From Burkholderiaceae bacterium (GTDB lineage Bacteria; Pseudomonadota; Gammaproteobacteria; Burkholderiales; Burkholderiaceae): 64,000 nucleotides of DNA. The position numbers were made by a program, and so were the translations under genes. The stretch is taken from assembly GCA_947472645.1 (NCBI GenBank), contig CANJBQ010000010.1, forward strand, positions 1 through 64,000. The letters are read 5' to 3'. Below the pieces are notes generated by a model. It made no database searches and was not told the DNA's origin. It was given only the letters and a program-made list of their open reading frames with translations. The stretch's first letter is position 1, and every line of letters starts with the position of its first letter. Below are positions 49,297-59,862 of the stretch, in pieces.

Positions 49297-51300
49297 TTAC
49301 TCCTGATGAAATCGAATAATTGGTTGATCCACACTCAAACTCTCGCCATGTTGAGCCAATATCTCAGCTACAACACCTTCAGTTTGGGCTAACATAATAT
49401 TTTCCATTTTCATAGCCTCTATTACTGCTAATTTTTCACCAACTTGGACTTTTTGCCCAATTTTTACAGATACCTCAGCAAGAAGTCCCGGCATTGGAGA
49501 AAGTAAAAATTGTGACATATCAGGAGGCGCTTTAAATGGCATCAACTGTTGCAGCTTAGCCACAGTCCGAGGCATTACCATCGCTTGAAACAAAATACCA
49601 TTAAACACTAATTGATAAAAAACATCTTTACGCTGTATCTGCATCACGACCGATTGGTGGTTGACTAAAGCTTCAAAAATTAGCTGTCCAGGATTCCAAG
49701 CACTTGCGATATCAAATTTTTTATCTCCCACGACAACAAGATCAGTGTTTTGATCAACGATTAATTCAACGTCAATATAAATTTGATGGCCATGCTCACC
49801 AATAATCACAGTAAATTCTGTTGGGACTTGACTTGCATGACCCTGTAATTGACCACTAATATTGCCAGAACGGATTAAATATTGATGATGAATCGATGTT
49901 GCTAAGGCACATAGCAAATCTTGTGTCGCTTCTTCAAGCTTTGCCCCATGAAAACCATCCGGAAAATGTTTTGCGATAAAGCCTGTATTGATATTTCCCG
50001 ACTGAAAATCTGGATGCTGCATTAATGTTGCCTGAAACGGGATATTGGAGTCGATTCCTTTAATAACAAATTGATTTAAGGCTGTTTGCATTTTCAAAAT
50101 CGCCTCTTCACGATTCGCTCCGTGAGTAATCAACTTGGCAATCATTGAGTCGTAATACATCGGAATTTCGCCCCCCTCATAAACCCCAGTATCAACTCGA
50201 ACTCCTTCCGATGCTCGAGGCGGAAGATAAGTCATTAAGCGGCCTGTTGATGGTAAAAATTGACGATAAGGATCCTCCGCGTTAATACGACATTCCATTG
50301 CCCATCCGTCTCTTTTGACATCAGCCTGAGTAAAGCTTAATTTCTCTCCAGCGGCAACCCTGATCATCTGTTCGACTAAATCTAAACCAGTGATCATTTC
50401 TGTTACTGGATGCTCCACCTGCAAACGTGTATTCATCTCTAAAAAATAAAAAGATTGATCTTTGCCGACGACAAACTCTACGGTTCCAGCAGATTGATAT
50501 TGAACTGCTTTAGCCAACGCAACAGCCTGATCACCCATTGCTTGTCGTGTTTTTTCGCTAATAAATGGTGAAGGAGCTTCTTCAATCACTTTTTGATGAC
50601 GTCGCTGTATTGAACATTCACGTTCCCATAAATAAACAACATTTCCAAAACTATCGCCAAGGACTTGTATCTCAATATGACGTGGTTCTTCTACAAATTT
50701 TTCAATAAAGACGCGGTCGTCGCCAAAAGAATTTCGTGCCTCATTTTGACAAGAAGTAAAACCTTCAAAGGTTTCTTTCTCATTGAAAGCAACTCGCAAT
50801 CCTTTGCCCCCACCACCAGCAGAAGCTTTAATCATGATGGGGTAACCTACCTTTTTAGCAATTTCAACAGCTTGATCGGCAGTAGCAATAGCTTCGTTGT
50901 GACCTGGAATTGTATTGACTTTAGCCTCAAGCGCTAATTTTTTGGAGGCTATCTTATCCCCCATAGCCGCAATCGAATGGTGCTTAGGTCCTATAAAGAC
51001 AATACCTTGCTCTTCAACCAGACGAGCAAATTCTTCATTTTCAGATAAAAATCCATATCCCGGATGAACCGCCTGAGCTCCTGTTAATTTGCAGGCTTCA
51101 ATGATATTTTGCATGACTAAGTAAGACTCTCTCGATGGTGCGGGCCCAATAAATACAGCTTCATCAGCGAGCTCAACATGGCGAGCATCCCGATCTGCCT
51201 CAGAGTACACAGCAACAGTTTTGACGCCCATCTGCTTAGCCGTTTTAATGATTCGACAAGCAATCTCGCCACGATTTGCGATTAGTATTTTCTGAAACAT
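49297..51300 (-). CDS. pccA: propionyl/acetyl-CoA carboxylase, biotin-containing alpha subunit
   Basis: A 667-residue subunit carrying biotin carboxylase and biotin carrier functions. Residues 1-450 form the ATP-grasp biotin carboxylase ([43 protein letters not shown]). A BT linker domain follows, and the C-terminal carrier ends with EAMKMEN, with biotinyl-lysine K631. With PccB it carboxylates propionyl-CoA to methylmalonyl-CoA. It lies 18 bp after pccB and 2 bp before the VOC gene. Confidence 0.95.
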   Translation of the reverse strand: MFQKILIANRGEIACRIIKTAKQMGVKTVAVYSEADRDARHVELADEAVFIGPAPSRESYLVMQNIIEACKLTGAQAVHPGYGFLSENEEFARLVEEQGIVFIGPKHHSIAAMGDKIASKKLALEAKVNTIPGHNEAIATADQAVEIAKKVGYPIMIKASAGGGGKGLRVAFNEKETFEGFTSCQNEARNSFGDDRVFIEKFVEEPRHIEIQVLGDSFGNVVYLWERECSIQRRHQKVIEEAPSPFISEKTRQAMGDQAVALAKAVQYQSAGTVEFVVGKDQSFYFLEMNTRLQVEHPVTEMITGLDLVEQMIRVAAGEKLSFTQADVKRDGWAMECRINAEDPYRQFLPSTGRLMTYLPPRASEGVRVDTGVYEGGEIPMYYDSMIAKLITHGANREEAILKMQTALNQFVIKGIDSNIPFQATLMQHPDFQSGNINTGFIAKHFPDGFHGAKLEEATQDLLCALATSIHHQYLIRSGNISGQLQGHASQVPTEFTVIIGEHGHQIYIDVELIVDQNTDLVVVGDKKFDIASAWNPGQLIFEALVNHQSVVMQIQRKDVFYQLVFNGILFQAMVMPRTVAKLQQLMPFKAPPDMSQFLLSPMPGLLAEVSVKIGQKVQVGEKLAVIEAMKMENIMLAQTEGVVAEILAQHGESLSVDQPIIRFHQE

Positions 51301-51318
51301 CTATATCTTTCCTATCTT

Positions 51319-52851
51319 TTAAAGTGGAATGTTGTCATGTTTACGCCATGGATTATCAAGCTCTTTATTTTGTAACATCACCAAAGATCTTAAAATTCGT
51401 TTACGTGTCTCGTGCGGCATAATCACATCGTCGATATAACCTCTTTTACCTGCTACGAAAGGATTGGCAAATTTAGCTTTATATTGTGCTTCACGCGTAG
51501 CCAATTTTTCAGGATCACCCTTTTCATCTCTAAAAATAATCTCCACAGCCCCCTTCGGACCCATCACGGCAATTTCGGCAGAAGGCCAAGCGAAATTAAC
51601 ATCACCACGCAGATGCTTAGATGACATAACGTCATAAGCACCGCCATAAGCTTTCCGAGTAATCACTGTAATTTTGGGCACGGTACATTCCGCATAAGCA
51701 AAAAGTAACTTGGCACCGTGCTTGATAATGCCGCCATATTCTTGAGAAGTACCTGGCATAAATCCTGGTACATCAACAAAGGTGACAACTGGAATATTAA
51801 AGGCATCACAGAACCTCACAAATCGAGCTGCTTTAATAGAGGACTTAATATCTAAACAACCGGCTAAAACTAAAGGCTGATTAGCCACAATACCAATTGA
51901 CTGTCCGTCAACCCGACCAAATCCAATAATGATATTTTTAGCGTAATCGGGTTGGATTTCAAAAAATTCACTATCATCCACCGTTTTTAAGATCAACTCT
52001 TTCATATCGTAGGGCTTATTCGGATTACTTGGTACCAAGGTATCCAAAGAGAGATCAATGTGATCTTTTACCGAGGCGCTTGGGCGAATAGGTGGTTTTT
52101 CACGATTGGATAATGGTAAATAATTGAAGAATCGGCGAACCATCATGATGGCTTCCACATCATTTTCAAATACCCGATCACAAACTCCTGATTTCGTCGA
52201 ATGTGTCAATGCTCCACCTAACTCTTCAGCAGTTACCTCTTCATGAGTTACTGTCTTAACTACCTCAGGGCCAGTAACAAACATATATGATGTATCTTTG
52301 ACCATAAAAATAAAATCAGTTAATGCGGGTGAATAAACAGCACCCCCTGCACAAGGTCCCATGATGAGAGAGATTTGCGGAATGACTCCAGAAGCAGTAA
52401 CATTACGCTGAAAAATTTCGGCATAGCCGCCAAGTGAAGCAACACCTTCTTGAATACGAGCGCCACCAGAATCATTCAGGCCAATCACAGGAGCTCCAAC
52501 TTTCATGGCTTGATCCATGATCTTACATATTTTTTCAGCATGAGCTTCTGATAATGAACCACCAAAAACAGTAAAGTCCTGTGAAAAAACAAACACTAAT
52601 CTACCGTTAATCATTCCATAGCCTGTCACCACACCATCACTTGGCACTGTCTCATCAGCCATCTCAAAATCTGTGCAGCGATGCTCAACAAACATATCCC
52701 ACTCTTCAAAGGATCCCTCATCTAATAAAAGAGAAATTCTTTCCCGAGCGGTTAGCTTACCCTTTTGATGTTGAGCCTGAATACGTTTTTGTCCACCACC
52801 TAGATAGGCTTGATTTCGTTTAGCTTCTAATTGACGAATGATGTCTTTCAT
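51319..52851 (-). CDS. pccB: propionyl-CoA carboxylase beta subunit
   Basis: Carboxyltransferase subunit of 510 residues. Typical blocks are the N-terminal [69 protein letters not shown] (around residues 195-215), [10 protein letters not shown] and the C-terminal [12 protein letters not shown]. The [14 protein letters not shown] segment and operon context favour propionyl- over acetyl-CoA. Its start overlaps the meaB stop by 4 bp (ATGA). Confidence 0.95.
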   Translation of the reverse strand: MKDIIRQLEAKRNQAYLGGGQKRIQAQHQKGKLTARERISLLLDEGSFEEWDMFVEHRCTDFEMADETVPSDGVVTGYGMINGRLVFVFSQDFTVFGGSLSEAHAEKICKIMDQAMKVGAPVIGLNDSGGARIQEGVASLGGYAEIFQRNVTASGVIPQISLIMGPCAGGAVYSPALTDFIFMVKDTSYMFVTGPEVVKTVTHEEVTAEELGGALTHSTKSGVCDRVFENDVEAIMMVRRFFNYLPLSNREKPPIRPSASVKDHIDLSLDTLVPSNPNKPYDMKELILKTVDDSEFFEIQPDYAKNIIIGFGRVDGQSIGIVANQPLVLAGCLDIKSSIKAARFVRFCDAFNIPVVTFVDVPGFMPGTSQEYGGIIKHGAKLLFAYAECTVPKITVITRKAYGGAYDVMSSKHLRGDVNFAWPSAEIAVMGPKGAVEIIFRDEKGDPEKLATREAQYKAKFANPFVAGKRGYIDDVIMPHETRKRILRSLVMLQNKELDNPWRKHDNIPL

Positions 52852-53891
52852 CTGATTTCCTTGATTGGGGAATGATTTTTAAATACATCTAATATTTGTC
52901 TTGCAGCCACCGATGCTGCGACTTCTCCGTATTCCACTCGTTGTTGTAACTCTGGAAGCATTTGAGAAACCTGTAGATGCGCTTTAAAGTCCTGTGCAAG
53001 ACCTGATTCAATCCTGTCCCACAACCAAGTTTTCGCTTGTCGCTTTCGACGATCCTCAAATAAGCCGTTCCTCTTTTGTAGGTTTTCAAACTCAGTCACC
53101 TTTGACCATAATGTATCGATGCCATCATTCTCTAAAGCACTTAATAACATTACTTGAGCTTGCCAAAATGTTGTCTGAGCTGCTGAATGATCAGGATGGC
53201 CATGTTGTGTGAAGATTCTCAAAGAGCCAACAATATGAGCTTGAGCACGCATCGCGGCATCTGGATCAAGATCGACTTTATTGATCACAATTAAGTCTGC
53301 AATTTCCATCACACCTTTTTTGATAGCCTGTAAATCATCACCAGCATTAGGTAACTGTAATAAAACAAATAAGTCAGTCATCCGTGAAACAGCAATCTCA
53401 CTTTGACCAACACCAACGGTTTCAACCAAGATGACATCAAAGCCAGCGGCTTCACAGACGAGCATTGTTTCACGAGTTTTTTCAGCGACACCACCGAGGT
53501 TCCCAGAAGATGGCGTTGGTCTTATAAACGCTTTGGGGTTGACGGATAGAAATTCCATACGTGTTTTATCACCAAGAATAGACCCCCCTGAAATACTTGA
53601 AGATGGGTCAATGGCAAGTACTGCAACTCGAAATCCTTGATTGATTAAAAATAAACCTAATGATTCAATAAGGGTTGATTTTCCAACGCCGGGAACTCCA
53701 GAAATACCAATTCGTAGGGATTTTCCAGAAAAAGGCATTACTTGATTAAGAATCAAATCCGACTCTTGTCGGTGCTCGGGCTTAGTTGACTCCAGCAATG
53801 TAATAATCTTTGCTAATGCTCGCCTTGAAAGCGCTGTCCCATTTTCACGGCCACTAAAGAGGTCTTTGACTAAGGGGTGAAAATCTTCCAT
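52848..53891 (-). CDS. meaB: methylmalonyl-CoA mutase G-protein chaperone MeaB
   Basis: GTPase that protects and reactivates methylmalonyl-CoA mutase by controlling adenosylcobalamin loading. 347 residues. G motifs: P-loop [45 protein letters not shown] (Walker B/G3), NKVD (G4). It is also known as ArgK. It lies 3 bp after the mutase gene and overlaps pccB by 4 bp. Confidence 0.96.
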   Translation of the reverse strand: MEDFHPLVKDLFSGRENGTALSRRALAKIITLLESTKPEHRQESDLILNQVMPFSGKSLRIGISGVPGVGKSTLIESLGLFLINQGFRVAVLAIDPSSSISGGSILGDKTRMEFLSVNPKAFIRPTPSSGNLGGVAEKTRETMLVCEAAGFDVILVETVGVGQSEIAVSRMTDLFVLLQLPNAGDDLQAIKKGVMEIADLIVINKVDLDPDAAMRAQAHIVGSLRIFTQHGHPDHSAAQTTFWQAQVMLLSALENDGIDTLWSKVTEFENLQKRNGLFEDRRKRQAKTWLWDRIESGLAQDFKAHLQVSQMLPELQQRVEYGEVAASVAARQILDVFKNHSPIKEIR

Positions 53892-53894
53892 GAT

Positions 53895-56081
53895 TTATGG
53901 ATTCGTTTTACTCAAAGATTGGCGGATTTGCTCTAATACATCTTTTGCTGATGCTGGTATGGGCGTTCCAGGGCCATAAATACCCTTTACTCCGGACTCA
54001 TATAAAAACTCATAATCTTGTTTAGGTATGACACCACCCACAAAAACAACAATATCTTTCCCCCCCTGTTTACGTAACTCTTCAATAATCGCTGGCACTA
54101 AAGTGTTATGGCCTGCGGCTAAGGTAGAAATACCTACAGCATGTACGTCATTTTCTATTGCCTGACGCGCACATTCATCTGGAGTTTGAAACAAAGGCCC
54201 CATATCTACATCAAAACCAAGGTCGGCAAATGCTGTGGCCACTACTTTGGCGCCACGATCATGGCCATCTTGACCAAGTTTTGCAATCATTACCCGTGGC
54301 CGGCGACCATAATCTTGCCCAAACTGAGCAATTTCTTGTTGAAGTTTTTCCCATCCTTGGGCTGAGTCATAAGCAGCTGAATACACGCCGGTCACCTTTT
54401 GAGTATCTGCGCGATGTCGACCATATACTTTTTCAAGCGCATCAGAAACTTCTCCGATAGTCGCTCTTAGCCGAATCGCAGCAATTGTTAACTGCAATAA
54501 ATTACCTGTTTGCTGCTCAGCAGCATCTGTAATTGCATGTAAAGCTAACTGAACTTGGTGTGAGTCTCTAGACTCTTTGACTTGTTTTAAACGTGCAATT
54601 TGACTATCTCGCACTTGGATATTGTCAATCATCCTTGCATCAACTTCACCCTCGGTTTCTAATTGATATTTATTAACTCCTACAATTACATCTTTACCTG
54701 AGTCAATGTTGGCTTGCTTTTGAGCAGCGGCGGCTTCAATTTTTAGTTTCGCCCAGCCACTTTGCACAGCTTTGGTCATACCTCCCAATTGCTCCACTTC
54801 CTGGATAATTTCCCAAGCCTTATCCGCCATGTCTTGAGTCAGCTTCTCCATCATGTATGAGCCCGCCCAAGGATCTATCACATTGGAAATATGTGTTTCT
54901 TCTTGAATAATCAGCTGGGTATTTCGAGCAATACGTGAAGAAAACTCAGTAGGCAGAGCAATCGCCTCATCAAACGAATTGGTATGTAACGATTGTGTTC
55001 CTCCAAAAATAGCGGCCATGGCTTCAATACTAGTCCTTACAATGTTGTTATAAGGATCTTGCTCTGTGAGTGACCAGCCAGAAGTTTGACAATGGGTTCT
55101 TAGCATTAATGACTTTTGACTTTTGGGGTGAAACTCTTTCATAATCCGCCACCACAAAATACGAGCCGCTCGAAGTTTGGCAACCTCTAAATAGAAGTTC
55201 ATGCCAATGGCAAAGAAAAAAGATAGTCTTCCCGCAAACCCATCAACATCCATACCTTTGCCTAATGCTGTTTTGACGTATTCTTTACCGTCAGCAAGGG
55301 TGAACGCCAACTCTAATGATTGGTTGGCCCCGGCTTCTTGCATGTGATAACCAGATATAGAGATCGAATTGAACTTTGGCATATTCTTCGCCGTGTATTC
55401 AATGATGTCGCCAATAATGCGCATCGATGGTTCTGGAGGATAGATATAAGTATTGCGAACCATGAATTCTTTAAGAATGTCATTTTGAATCGTTCCTGAA
55501 AGTAGCTCTTGTTGAATCCCACTTTCTTCGGCGGCAACAATATATCCAGCCAAAATCGGTAAGACAGAACCATTCATCGTCATAGAAACTGACACTTTAT
55601 CCAATGGAATCTGATCAAATAGAATCTTCATGTCTTCGACAGTATCTATGGCAACGCCAGCTTTACCAACGTCACCTGTCACTCGCGGATGGTCTGAGTC
55701 ATATCCACGGTGGGTCGGTAAATCAAAAGCAACAGAAATTCCCTGTCCCCCGCCTGCGAGAGCTTTTCGGTAAAAGGCATTCGATTCTTCTGCGGTCGAA
55801 AAACCTGCATATTGACGAATTGTCCATGGACGAGCAGCGTACATAGTCGATTGAGGGCCGCGTAAAAAAGGCTCAAATCCTGGTAATGTATTTATAAATG
55901 GTGTGTTGGTTAAGTCATCTTTGGTATATAGGGCTTTTAGATGAATACCATCAGGTGTATTCCATCCCAGCTGATTCGGGTCCTGATTTGGGGATGATTT
56001 TGTCGCAGACTTTTTCCATTCATCGAGTGTGGTCTGCTGAAAATCTGGCCATGATTGATGAGGATTTGGTAAGTCTGACAT
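53895..56081 (-). CDS. scpA: methylmalonyl-CoA mutase (single-chain)
   Basis: Adenosylcobalamin enzyme that rearranges (R)-methylmalonyl-CoA to succinyl-CoA. 728 residues, the complete catalytic plus cobalamin-binding form. The substrate-binding segment [18 protein letters not shown] is the methylmalonyl-specific variant. The C-terminal B12 domain has the D-x-H-x-x-G motif (GQDGHDRG, His near residue 608) and GGVIPKQDY. It is the first gene of the mcm-meaB-pccB-pccA-VOC operon. A GntR/FadR-type regulator is divergent, 216 bp away. Confidence 0.96.
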   Translation of the reverse strand: MSDLPNPHQSWPDFQQTTLDEWKKSATKSSPNQDPNQLGWNTPDGIHLKALYTKDDLTNTPFINTLPGFEPFLRGPQSTMYAARPWTIRQYAGFSTAEESNAFYRKALAGGGQGISVAFDLPTHRGYDSDHPRVTGDVGKAGVAIDTVEDMKILFDQIPLDKVSVSMTMNGSVLPILAGYIVAAEESGIQQELLSGTIQNDILKEFMVRNTYIYPPEPSMRIIGDIIEYTAKNMPKFNSISISGYHMQEAGANQSLELAFTLADGKEYVKTALGKGMDVDGFAGRLSFFFAIGMNFYLEVAKLRAARILWWRIMKEFHPKSQKSLMLRTHCQTSGWSLTEQDPYNNIVRTSIEAMAAIFGGTQSLHTNSFDEAIALPTEFSSRIARNTQLIIQEETHISNVIDPWAGSYMMEKLTQDMADKAWEIIQEVEQLGGMTKAVQSGWAKLKIEAAAAQKQANIDSGKDVIVGVNKYQLETEGEVDARMIDNIQVRDSQIARLKQVKESRDSHQVQLALHAITDAAEQQTGNLLQLTIAAIRLRATIGEVSDALEKVYGRHRADTQKVTGVYSAAYDSAQGWEKLQQEIAQFGQDYGRRPRVMIAKLGQDGHDRGAKVVATAFADLGFDVDMGPLFQTPDECARQAIENDVHAVGISTLAAGHNTLVPAIIEELRKQGGKDIVVFVGGVIPKQDYEFLYESGVKGIYGPGTPIPASAKDVLEQIRQSLSKTNP

Positions 56082-56121
56082 AAGAGCTTTCTAAAAGTAG
56101 AAGAATAAATATGACATTTTT

Positions 56122-56151
56122 AATAGAATGCCATAAGAATACCATTGACAA
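56122..56151 (-). promoter_or_regulatory. candidate promoter of the mutase operon
   Basis: On the minus strand TTGTCA (56146-56151) is followed after 18 bp by TCTATT (56122-56127). The -10 match is only 4 of 6. The -35 overlaps the -35 of the candidate gntR promoter on the other strand. Confidence 0.35.
56127..56146. promoter_or_regulatory. near-palindrome, candidate GntR operator
   Basis: An imperfect inverted repeat AATGCCATAAGAATACCATT, symmetric at AATGnnAT and ATnnCATT. It lies 46 bp upstream of the mutase ATG, between candidate -35 and -10 elements. GntR/FadR dimers bind short palindromes of this size; that this one is used is inference. Confidence 0.35.
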
Positions 56152-56173
56152 CATAATAAATAAAGAGTTAAAT
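56145..56173 (+). promoter_or_regulatory. candidate promoter of the gntR gene
   Basis: A perfect TTGACA (56145-56150) and TTAAAT (56168-56173) are 17 bp apart. This would give a leader of about 118 nt before the gntR ATG. The rest of the 216 bp gap is about 80% A+T and shows no B12-box or other riboswitch structure. Confidence 0.4.
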
Positions 56174-56297
56174 GAATTCTTAATTATAAATTCAAAATAT
56201 AATATAACTACAATTTAAACCATAATAATCAATCTATAATTAATTATTAATATTAATAAACAATGATTTACATCAATTATATAAAGTTATATCTATT

Positions 56298-56942
56298 ATG
56301 AAAAATAACCAAATACTCGCAACAAGACCTCTCTATGTGGAAGTCGCAGATATGATTCGAGAAAAAATATTCAATCATGAGCTACAGCCAGGTAGCTGGA
56401 TTGATGAACAACAACTGACACAACTCTTCGGGATTAGTCGTACCCCACTAAGAGAAGCCATCAAAGTCCTAGCCTCAGAGGGCTTAATTACGATGAAAAT
56501 ACGCCGAGGAGCTTATGTCACTGAGGTAGAAACAACAGAAATTGGGCAGATTTTTGAAGTCATTGCCCTACTCGAAGGCCAAGGAGTAAAAAAAGTGACG
56601 CAACAAGCAACGGATAAGGAGCTAGAGGTTCTTGATGCAATCCATTTAAAGCTAGAAAAAGCAGCAGCAGATCGAAATATTGATAAATTCTTTGAACTCA
56701 ATCAGGAGTTCCATGACAAGATCCAAGAAATCGGCGGCAATCGCTGGATGAGAAAAGTCATTACTGATTTACGACAAGTGTTAAAACTTCAACGCCGAAA
56801 CTCACTGACGAAAATGGGAAGGCTTGAACAATCCCTTCAAGAACATCGGCAAATATTATCAGCCATCATCGCCAGAAAAAGTGATTTAGCACAAGAGCTA
56901 ATGATTAATCACCTTAAACAAGGACAAGTTGCTGCAATATAA
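56298..56942 (+). CDS. GntR/FadR-family transcriptional regulator
   Basis: A 214-residue regulator. The winged helix covers residues 12-80 (YVEVADMIREKIFNHELQPG, QLTQLFGISRTPLREAIKVLA, ITMKIRRGAYVTEVE). The FCD ligand domain follows, with metal-type residues in FELNQEFHDKI and EHRQILSAI. FCD regulators usually sense small carboxylic acids and act as repressors. It is divergent from the methylmalonyl-CoA operon, which makes that operon its likely target and a pathway metabolite its likely ligand. Its stop is 1 bp from the convergent cytochrome gene. Confidence 0.93.
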   Translation: MKNNQILATRPLYVEVADMIREKIFNHELQPGSWIDEQQLTQLFGISRTPLREAIKVLASEGLITMKIRRGAYVTEVETTEIGQIFEVIALLEGQGVKKVTQQATDKELEVLDAIHLKLEKAAADRNIDKFFELNQEFHDKIQEIGGNRWMRKVITDLRQVLKLQRRNSLTKMGRLEQSLQEHRQILSAIIARKSDLAQELMINHLKQGQVAAI

Positions 56943-56943
56943 G

Positions 56944-57291
56944 TTATTTTTTCACTACAAAATCACCAGGCAATGAGGCAACGTAGGCAGCAAGATCTTT
57001 CATCTGTGCCAAGGTTAGCTGCTTAGCCTGCGCGCTCATAATGGCATTACCTCTGCCAACTTGAGAATGATTATCTACTTTATAAGATTTAAGTGCGTAA
57101 TATAAATAGTCCTCATATTGACCAGCAATCTTTGGATAGTTAGGTGCAATTGGATTCTTCAAATCTGGGCCATGACAAGATGCACAAATATATTTCTCCG
57201 ATAAAGCTTTACCCGCTTGAACGTCGCCTGCAAAAGCATTGGCAGTGATAAGACCCAGAGTAAAGCTGGTCATTAGTGCAATTAATTTCAT
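56944..57291 (-). CDS. periplasmic cytochrome c, class I
   Basis: A 115-residue secreted monohaem cytochrome. Signal peptide ends near NAFAGD. The haem motif is CASCH and the distal Met is probably in GNAIMSAQA. The C-terminal LTLAQMKDLAAYVASLPG helix is typical of cytochrome c553/c4-like domains. It would carry electrons in the periplasm. It lies 22 bp after another small cytochrome c gene, and the two are probably an operon. The electron donor and acceptor are not evident. Confidence 0.9.
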   Translation of the reverse strand: MKLIALMTSFTLGLITANAFAGDVQAGKALSEKYICASCHGPDLKNPIAPNYPKIAGQYEDYLYYALKSYKVDNHSQVGRGNAIMSAQAKQLTLAQMKDLAAYVASLPGDFVVKK

Positions 57292-57313
57292 GATATACCT
57301 TTCAAAAACGAAT

Positions 57314-57691
57314 TTATTTCAACTTATTCGGGGAGCTTGTAGCTGTTTGAGCCGCATAGTACTCTGCAATGTCAGCCATATCTTGATCAGATAATGATCC
57401 AGCGACACTTCGCATCGTAGGATGCTTACGCTCACCTTTTTTATAGGCTTGTAACGAAGAAACGATATAACCAGAAGTCTGTCCACCAATCATCGGAACA
57501 GTATAAATTTCTGGTACCGATGAACGGTAACCTGGAATAGCATGACATCCAATACATAGCCGGACTTTACTTGCGCCAGCTTCAGGATTTCCTTTAATTT
57601 CGGCGGCTTGACTACTAAAACTAAGGGTTGAGAAGATTAAAGAAAGTGAAAATATTAATTTATGAGGTACTGTAACGTTGGTTTTCATCAT
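57314..57691 (-). CDS. periplasmic cytochrome c, class I
   Basis: A 125-residue secreted monohaem cytochrome from the ATG at 57691. The signal peptide ends near SSQAAE. The haem motif is CIGCH and MIGGQTSGYIVSSLQAYKKGER followed by HPTMRSVA supplies the axial Met. The ATG choice is uncertain because no clear ribosome site is visible; the frame stays open to 57745, but that longer form lacks a normal signal. It pairs with the following cytochrome gene and is divergent from the MoxR gene. Confidence 0.87.
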   Translation of the reverse strand: MMKTNVTVPHKLIFSLSLIFSTLSFSSQAAEIKGNPEAGASKVRLCIGCHAIPGYRSSVPEIYTVPMIGGQTSGYIVSSLQAYKKGERKHPTMRSVAGSLSDQDMADIAEYYAAQTATSSPNKLK

Positions 57692-57811
57692 TTTGGTCAA
57701 TTTATTGGATAAAACTTGTAAGATATTAGTATAGTGGATAACCATGAGTTATTGATTCATTTTGTTAAGTTCCAATGCAAAATCAAACATCCAAATGATA
57801 GGAATGAAAGA

Positions 57812-58669
57812 ATGACCGATTCAAAAACAAGTTTTCAGGGCTCTGCTCAATATGTTGCTACTGATGATCTAAAGATGGCAGTAAATGCGGCTATAGCACT
57901 TCAACGACCTCTTTTAATTAAAGGGGAACCAGGGACTGGTAAAACAATGTTAGCTGAAGAAGTTGCTGCTGCCCTCAATATGCCGTTACTGCAATGGCAT
58001 ATTAAATCCACGACCAAAGCTCAACAAGGGCTTTATGAATATGACGCTGTAAGTAGATTACGCGACTCTCAACTCGGTGACAATAAAGTACAAGATATTA
58101 AAAACTATATTGTGCAAGGTGTGCTTTGGCAATCCTTTAATGCTGAGCAGCCCAATGTCTTACTTATCGATGAAATAGATAAGGCAGATATCGAATTTCC
58201 CAATGACTTGCTTAGAGAATTAGACAGAATGGAATTTTTTGTTTATGAAACAAGACAAACCATCAAAGCAAAACACCGACCAGTGGTCATTATTACTTCC
58301 AATAATGAAAAAGAATTACCCGATGCATTTTTAAGACGTTGCTTTTTTCATTACATCGCCTTTCCAGATCCCGTGACAATGCAAAAAATTGTGGATGTTC
58401 ATCATCCGAATATTAAAAAGGATCTTTTGGCAGCGGCCCTTCAATCATTTTATGAAATCCGGAATCTCTCAGGCCTCAAAAAGAAACCATCAACCTCTGA
58501 ATTAATTGATTGGTTAAAGCTCCTCATGGCTGAAGACATTACTGCAGAGCAATTACACAGTAAGGATGGCAAAACAAACATCCCCCCACTCCATGGCGCC
58601 TTATTAAAAAATGAGCAAGATGTGCATTTATTTGAACGGCTCGTATTTATGAATCGGCAAAATCGCTAA
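57812..58669 (+). CDS. MoxR-family AAA+ ATPase
   Basis: A 285-residue AAA+ ATPase from the ATG at 57812 (AGGA 8-9 nt upstream); an in-frame GTG at 57734 is less likely. Walker A is GEPGTGKTMLAEE, Walker B is VLLIDEIDKAD, sensor 1 is VIITSNNEKELPDAFLRRC. MoxR proteins act as chaperones for metal or cofactor insertion together with a VWA-domain partner. The partner is the next gene, 6 bp downstream. The client protein is unknown; the divergent cytochromes are only neighbours. Confidence 0.92.
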   Translation: MTDSKTSFQGSAQYVATDDLKMAVNAAIALQRPLLIKGEPGTGKTMLAEEVAAALNMPLLQWHIKSTTKAQQGLYEYDAVSRLRDSQLGDNKVQDIKNYIVQGVLWQSFNAEQPNVLLIDEIDKADIEFPNDLLRELDRMEFFVYETRQTIKAKHRPVVIITSNNEKELPDAFLRRCFFHYIAFPDPVTMQKIVDVHHPNIKKDLLAAALQSFYEIRNLSGLKKKPSTSELIDWLKLLMAEDITAEQLHSKDGKTNIPPLHGALLKNEQDVHLFERLVFMNRQNR

Positions 58670-58675
58670 AAAATC

Positions 58676-59851
58676 ATGTTGATTGATTTCTTTTTTGCTC
58701 TTCGAAAATCGAAAATTCCTGTTTCGATTAAAGAACTTTTAACGCTTCTCGAAGCCTTAAAAAAGAATGTCATTTCAACTTCTATCGATGAATTTTATTA
58801 CCTTTCTAGAATGACGCTGATTAAAGATGAAAAGTTTTTCGATCGCTTCGATAAAACTTTTGGCTCGTATTTCAGTGGTATTGAAAATTTGATTGAATTG
58901 CATCCTGAAATTCCACTTGATTGGTTAGAGGAAAAGTTAAAACGAGAATTAAGCGCTGAAGAAAAATCAGCTCTTGAAAAGTTTGGCAGTATCGAGGAGT
59001 TGATGAAACGTTTTAAAGAGACTCTCGAGGAACAAAAAGAACGTCATGAAGGTGGCAAAAAATGGGTAGGTACTGGTGGATCATCAGCTTTTGGTAACAA
59101 TGGTTACCATCCAGAAGGAATCCGTGTTGGGGGTAAATCTGCTGGCAATCGAACCGCCGTCAAAGTTTGGGATGAAAGAAACTTCCGCGATTACGATGAC
59201 TCTTTAGAGCTAGGAACGCGTAATATTAAAGTAGCTTTGCGACGATTAAGACGCTTTGCCCGCCAAGGGCAAGAAATTGAACTTGATTTAGATAATACGA
59301 TTATGGCGACCGCTGTCAATGCTGGATACTTAGATATCAAAATGCGTCCTGAGCGCCACAATCAAGTAAAAGTGCTCCTCCTTATGGACGTTGGTGGCTC
59401 GATGGATGATCATATCCAACGAGTTGAAGAGCTTTTTTCAGCCGCTAAAAATGAGTTCAAACACTTAGAGCACTTCTACTTTCATAACTGCCTATACGAT
59501 TATGTATGGAAAAATAATCGACGCCGAACCATGGAGAAAATGTCAACCATTGATCTGATCCGAAAATACGGCGCTGACTATAAGCTCATTTTTGTTGGCG
59601 ATGCCACAATGAGTCCTTATGAGATTTTGTCAGTTGGTGGATCTGTCGAATACTCCAATGCAGAAGCGGGTGCTGTTTGGATTAACCGTATGCTAGATCA
59701 TTTTTCGCATCATGCCTGGTTAAACCCAGAGCCTGAGTCCGTTTGGCAATATCGTCAATCTGTTTCTATCATTAAAGATTTAATGAAAAGCAAAATGTAT
59801 CCCGTAACCATCGGCGGTTTAGAAAAAGCGATGCGAGAACTCTCTAAATAA
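58676..59851 (+). CDS. VWA domain protein, CoxE-like
   Basis: A 391-residue protein containing a C-terminal von Willebrand factor A domain with the MIDAS motif DVGGSMDD (Asp near residue 239) and TIDLIRKYGADYKLIFVGDA. The N-terminal half is charged and helical (residues 60-130) and followed by a glycine-rich stretch (WVGTGGSSAFGNNGY). This is the standard partner of a MoxR ATPase, similar to CoxE, which helps assemble carbon-monoxide dehydrogenase in some bacteria. No cox structural genes are present here. Confidence 0.9.
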   Translation: MLIDFFFALRKSKIPVSIKELLTLLEALKKNVISTSIDEFYYLSRMTLIKDEKFFDRFDKTFGSYFSGIENLIELHPEIPLDWLEEKLKRELSAEEKSALEKFGSIEELMKRFKETLEEQKERHEGGKKWVGTGGSSAFGNNGYHPEGIRVGGKSAGNRTAVKVWDERNFRDYDDSLELGTRNIKVALRRLRRFARQGQEIELDLDNTIMATAVNAGYLDIKMRPERHNQVKVLLLMDVGGSMDDHIQRVEELFSAAKNEFKHLEHFYFHNCLYDYVWKNNRRRTMEKMSTIDLIRKYGADYKLIFVGDATMSPYEILSVGGSVEYSNAEAGAVWINRMLDHFSHHAWLNPEPESVWQYRQSVSIIKDLMKSKMYPVTIGGLEKAMRELSK

Positions 59852-59862
59852 AAAGGCCCCAG

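Noticed and set aside
54158..54460. 100-residue plus-strand open frame
   Set aside because: Entirely antisense to the cobalamin-domain region of the mutase gene, with no protein-like features.
56082..56297. Cobalamin riboswitch upstream of the B12-dependent mutase
   Set aside because: The gap is about 80% A+T and contains no B12 box or plausible multi-stem structure.
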